Shown in pieces: positions 32,615-35,537 of a stretch of DNA of 35,537 nucleotides. Position 1 is the first letter of the stretch, and each line of letters starts with the position of its first letter. The position numbers and the translations under genes are program-made. The notes beneath the pieces are model-generated. The model saw only the letters and a list, made by a program, of their open reading frames with translations. It searched no databases and had not been told where the DNA came from. Source of the stretch: Blautia sp. (GTDB taxonomy: Bacteria > Bacillota > Clostridia > Lachnospirales > Lachnospiraceae); contig JAFTPT010000002.1 of assembly GCA_017463155.1 (NCBI GenBank), positions 1 through 35,537 on the forward strand. Direction: 5' to 3'.

Positions 32615-33805
32615 ATGATGGAAAAAACACTGAAACAGGAGATCCATACCGAGTTGACCGATCACATCATTCCCTTCTGGGATGCGCTTCGGGATGAGGA
32701 GCATGGCGGTTTTTATGGAAGAGTGAATCATGACCTCACGATCGACCATCATGCGGACAAGGGCGGCGTTTTGCATAGCAGGATCCTGTGGTTCTTTTCG
32801 GAGGCCGGACGGGTGCTGCAGGACGAGCAGTGTCTCATGAACGCCCGGCATGCCTTCCGTTTTCTGAAGGAGCATCTGCTCGACGGCGAATACGGCGGGG
32901 TCATGTGGACGACGGACTACCGGGGGGAACCGGCCGACGCCTCCAAGCATGCCTACTGCCAGGCCTTTGCGATCTATGGCCTGTCGGCCTGGTACAGGGT
33001 CTCCGGCGAACAGGACGCCCTCACGACCGCGATGCGCCTGTTTGAACTGCTCGAGACCCGGATGCGTGATCCGGAGGGGTACGGCGAGGCCTTTGAGCGG
33101 GACTTTTCGCCCCAGGTGAATGACAAGCTTTCGGAGAACGGTGTGCTGGCGGACCGGACCATGAACACGCTCCTACATGTGATCGAGGCGTACACGGAAC
33201 TTCTGCGCGTATCCGGAGATGACCGGGTCCGGACAAAGCTTACGGAAGCAGTCAGGATTATGATGGACCGGGTCTTCGACCCGGCCAAAGGACGTCTGGA
33301 AGTGTTTTTTGACAAGGATTATCACTCCCTGATCGATCTTTACTCCTACGGCCATGATATCGAAGCCGCGTGGCTTCTGGACCGGGCAGCAGAGGTGCTC
33401 GGGGATCCGGTGCTGACGGAAAAGGTACATGTTATGACGGCCGTCCTGGAGGATCATGTCCTGCGGGAAGGCTTTGACGGGGAAGCTCTCACGGCAGAGT
33501 GTGAAGAGGGACGCGTGCTGGCGGACCGGATCTGGTGGGTCCAGGCGGAGGCTGTGAACGGATTCCTGCATGCATGGAAGAAGCGCCCGGAGAGAACGGA
33601 CTTTCTGGACGCCGCCCGCCGTGAGTGGCAGTATATCAGAGAGCACGTGATCGACAGAAGGCCGGACAGCGAGTGGCTGGAGCAGCTTGACAAAGCCGGC
33701 CGCCCGGATGGCAGTAAGCCGATGGCCGGACTCTGGAAATGCCCCTACCACAACGGCCGCATGTGCCTCGAGTTTCTTTTGTTTCCCTTTGAAACAGGAA
33801 GATAA
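32615..33805 (+). CDS. Cellobiose 2-epimerase-like (AGE family) enzyme
   Basis: A 396-aa (alpha/alpha)6-barrel protein. It matches ruminococcal cellobiose 2-epimerase closely: ELTDHIIPFW, HSRILWFFSEAGR, KHAYCQAFAIYGLSAWYR, TMNTLLHVIEAYTELL, SYGHDIEAAWLLDRA and the C-terminal WKCPYHNGRMC that contains the catalytic His. The family epimerises the reducing glucose of cellobiose (or mannobiose) to mannose, in beta-glucan or mannan use. I chose ATG 32615; a second ATG follows directly. Length and N-terminus (MMEKTLKQEI) agree with the ruminococcal enzyme. A TATAAT at 32554-32559 may be its -10 element. No mannan or cellobiose gene is adjacent. Confidence 0.87.
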   Translation: MMEKTLKQEIHTELTDHIIPFWDALRDEEHGGFYGRVNHDLTIDHHADKGGVLHSRILWFFSEAGRVLQDEQCLMNARHAFRFLKEHLLDGEYGGVMWTTDYRGEPADASKHAYCQAFAIYGLSAWYRVSGEQDALTTAMRLFELLETRMRDPEGYGEAFERDFSPQVNDKLSENGVLADRTMNTLLHVIEAYTELLRVSGDDRVRTKLTEAVRIMMDRVFDPAKGRLEVFFDKDYHSLIDLYSYGHDIEAAWLLDRAAEVLGDPVLTEKVHVMTAVLEDHVLREGFDGEALTAECEEGRVLADRIWWVQAEAVNGFLHAWKKRPERTDFLDAARREWQYIREHVIDRRPDSEWLEQLDKAGRPDGSKPMAGLWKCPYHNGRMCLEFLLFPFETGR

Positions 33806-33808
33806 GCC

Positions 33809-33837
33809 TTTACTTTACCGCTACGATATATTAAAAT
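33809..33837 (+). promoter_or_regulatory. Candidate promoter of the rhamnulokinase gene
   Basis: TTTACT (33809-33814) and TAAAAT (33832-33837) are 17 bp apart in a very AT-rich stretch. A second -10-like TATAAT is at 33844-33849 without a clear -35. Moderate support only. Confidence 0.45.
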
Positions 33838-33901
33838 TATAGATATAATTTGTGTGCTTTTTAAAGAAACATAGAATACACAGAAACAGGAGGTTTTGTA
33901 C

Positions 33902-35305
33902 ATGGCAACCTATTATCTGGCAGTAGACATCGGAGCATCCAGCGGTCGTCTGATCCTCGGCCATCTTGAGGAAGGAAAAATGATTCTCGAGGAAGTGTAC
34001 CGTTTTGAAAACGGCATGGTCAAGAAGGACGGCGAGCTCTGCTGGGAATTTGACCGGCTCTTCAAGGAGATCGTGGCAGGACTCAAGAAGTGTAAGGAGA
34101 TCGGCAAGGTTCCGGTGAGCATGGGCGTGGACACCTGGGGCGTCGACTTTGTGCTGCTCGACAAGGATGAGAAGGTACTCGGCAATACCGTCGGCTACAG
34201 GGATCACAGAACGGACGGGATCGAGGAAGAGGTCTACAAGATCATTCCGAAGGAAGAGCTCTATGCTCGTACGGGTATCCAGTTCGCCATCTTCAATACC
34301 ATCTACCAGCTGATGGCGGTCAAGAAACAGCATCCGGAATATCTGGAACAGGCGGAGACGCTTCTGCAGGTACCGGATTATTTCCATTATCTGCTGACCG
34401 GCGAAAAGACCAACGAATATACCGAGGCAACGACGGGCAACATGGTCGACCCGAAGACCAGAGACTGGGATTACGAGCTGATCGAGCGCATGGGCTACCC
34501 GACAAAGATCTTCAGCAAGCTGATCATGCCGGGCACCAGCATCGGCCATCTTCGTCCGGAGCTTCGTGACGAGATCGGCTTTGATCTGGAGGTTGTTGCT
34601 CCGTGTACACATGATACAGGCTCTGCCGTTCTCGCGGTTCCCGCGAACGATGATGACTTTATCTACATCAGCTCCGGAACCTGGTCCCTGATGGGCCTTG
34701 AACGGAAGGACGCGGACTGCTCCGAGAAGAGCTGTGAGCTTAACCTGACCAACGAAGGCGGCTACAACGGGACGATCCGCTACCTCAAGAACATCATGGG
34801 ACTCTGGATGATCCAGTCTGTCCGCCATGAGACGGGCGACGCCTACAGCTTCAGTGAGATCGTCGACCTGGCGGAGGAGGCCAAGGACTTCCCGTCGAGA
34901 GTCGATGCCAACGCGGACTGCTTCCTTTCCCCGGACAATATGACGGAGGAGGTCAAGGATTACTGCCGCAGGACCGGCCAGCCGGTACCCGAGACCATGG
35001 GCGAGCTCTCGACCGTAATCTACACGAGCCTGGCCGAGTGCTATGCAAGGACGGCCAAGGAGCTGGAGGAGATGACCGGCAGGACCTACAGCCGTATCCA
35101 CATCGTTGGCGGCGGTTCCAACGCGGGGTACCTCAACGAACTGACGGCCAGGGCGACCGGCAAGGAGATCCATGCAGGCCCGGGCGAGGCGACCGCGATC
35201 GGAAACATCACGGCCCAGATGCTGAAGACCGGCGAGTTTTCTTCCGTCGAGGAAGCCAGGAACGTGATCCACGAATCCTTTGATATCAAGATCTACAAAG
35301 CGTAA
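33902..35305 (+). CDS. rhaB: Rhamnulokinase (FGGY family)
   Basis: A 467-aa FGGY kinase matching RhaB. Landmarks are LAVDIGASSGRLILGHL (N-terminal ATPase), GVDTWGVDFVLLD, YRDHRT, the APCTHDTGSAVLAVP block with the catalytic Asp, YISSGTWSLMG, NEGGYNGTIRYLKNIMGLWM and IHIVGGGSNAGYLN. RhaB phosphorylates L-rhamnulose at C1; some relatives use L-fuculose. AGGAGG is eight bases before the ATG at 33902, which beats a TTG at 33896. No rhamnose isomerase or aldolase is in the window; the rest of the pathway may lie beyond the intron downstream. The FucU-like mutarotase at 9155 could act on the same deoxysugar. Confidence 0.92.
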   Translation: MATYYLAVDIGASSGRLILGHLEEGKMILEEVYRFENGMVKKDGELCWEFDRLFKEIVAGLKKCKEIGKVPVSMGVDTWGVDFVLLDKDEKVLGNTVGYRDHRTDGIEEEVYKIIPKEELYARTGIQFAIFNTIYQLMAVKKQHPEYLEQAETLLQVPDYFHYLLTGEKTNEYTEATTGNMVDPKTRDWDYELIERMGYPTKIFSKLIMPGTSIGHLRPELRDEIGFDLEVVAPCTHDTGSAVLAVPANDDDFIYISSGTWSLMGLERKDADCSEKSCELNLTNEGGYNGTIRYLKNIMGLWMIQSVRHETGDAYSFSEIVDLAEEAKDFPSRVDANADCFLSPDNMTEEVKDYCRRTGQPVPETMGELSTVIYTSLAECYARTAKELEEMTGRTYSRIHIVGGGSNAGYLNELTARATGKEIHAGPGEATAIGNITAQMLKTGEFSSVEEARNVIHESFDIKIYKA

Positions 35306-35310
35306 GACAT

Positions 35311-35382
35311 AAAAAGACAGGGGACGGTTCTGCGTCTTGTTTGCTCCGGCAAACAAGACACAGAACCGTCCCCTGTCTTTTT
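35311..35382. repeat. Long inverted repeat with GGGACGGTTCT motif, possible terminator
   Basis: Two 34-nt arms (35311-35344 and 35349-35382) pair at 33 of 34 positions around loop TCCG. The outer AAAAA/TTTTT ends make it terminator-like in both directions, six bases after rhaB. AGAACCGTCCCCTGTCTT in the right arm is identical to 39-56 at the other end of the window. Confidence 0.9.
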
Positions 35383-35387
35383 CCCTT

Positions 35388-35537
35388 GTGCGCCCGTCGG
35401 CGCACGTTTCTAACCGGTGAAAGTCCGGAATCCGCCCGGCAGTGGGAAGGATATAGCCGAAGACAAGGGTGTCCATCGCGAGATGGAATCTGAAGGAAGT
35501 CGGATGTCGGGGAAAGTACTAACCCGGCGGGCAAACC
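35388..35537 (+). mobile_element. 5' end of a group II intron (truncated by window edge)
   Basis: The segment begins GTGCGCC, the usual group II 5' end (GUGYG), and continues with features I associate with bacterial group II domain I: CCGGTGAAAGTCCGG, AAGGGTGTCCATCGCGAGATGG and GGAATCTGAAGGAAG. No reverse transcriptase is visible because the window ends. The intron starts five bases after the long hairpin; group IIC introns favour sites behind terminator hairpins, but the class cannot be fixed from 150 nt. Confidence 0.75.

Overview
The window looks like a chromosomal segment of a Clostridia/Lachnospiraceae-type Bacillota. This is inferred from strong AGGAGG ribosome sites, sigma-A promoters with 17-bp spacers, moderately high GC, choline/glucan-binding-type wall repeats and many LacI-regulated sugar operons. 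No phage, CRISPR, tRNA or rRNA is visible.

Region 1 (about 200-9100): a divergent LacI-family regulator faces an operon encoding a D-allulose/D-tagatose 3-epimerase-type isomerase, a PfkB sugar kinase, a ribose-type ABC importer (ATPase, permease, binding protein), a zinc MDR dehydrogenase and an SDR. The intergenic region holds a consensus promoter, an operator-like site over the transcription start and two more copies of its half-site. A FucU-type mutarotase gene runs convergently behind a strong terminator.

Region 2 (about 9700-16830): an operon with a consensus promoter and a perfect 22-bp LacI-type operator encodes GatZ-like and GatY-like tagatose-bisphosphate aldolase subunits, a LacI regulator, a xylulokinase-like FGGY kinase, a galactitol-1-phosphate dehydrogenase (GatD)-like enzyme and an aldo/keto reductase, and ends in a terminator. 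No PTS is present. Together with region 1 this suggests ABC-fed use of hexitols or rare ketohexoses that converges on tagatose 1,6-bisphosphate.

Region 3 (about 16860-24400): a VOC-fold protein on the minus strand; a second LacI regulator with the same recognition-helix residues as the region 2 regulator; an uncharacterised 201-aa protein; and a second ribose-type ABC importer with two permeases and one ATPase. The region 2 operator core recurs in the regulator promoter and in the transporter promoter, which suggests a small shared regulon.

Region 4 (about 24400-32550): a cell-surface locus built as two tandem copies of a two-gene module. Each copy has a wall-repeat protein with a C-terminal transglutaminase-like domain, followed by a small exported protein of a shared unknown family. 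The first transglutaminase-like domain has lost the catalytic Cys and His; the second keeps the triad. A DltB-DltD-DltC-like set (MBOAT, SGNH-like, acyl carrier protein) without an adenylating ligase follows. This surface locus is the best candidate here for an undescribed system.

Region 5 (about 32550-35537): a cellobiose 2-epimerase-like gene, rhamnulokinase, a long inverted repeat that shares its core motif with the repeat at the other end of the window, and the 5' end of a group II intron cut by the window edge.
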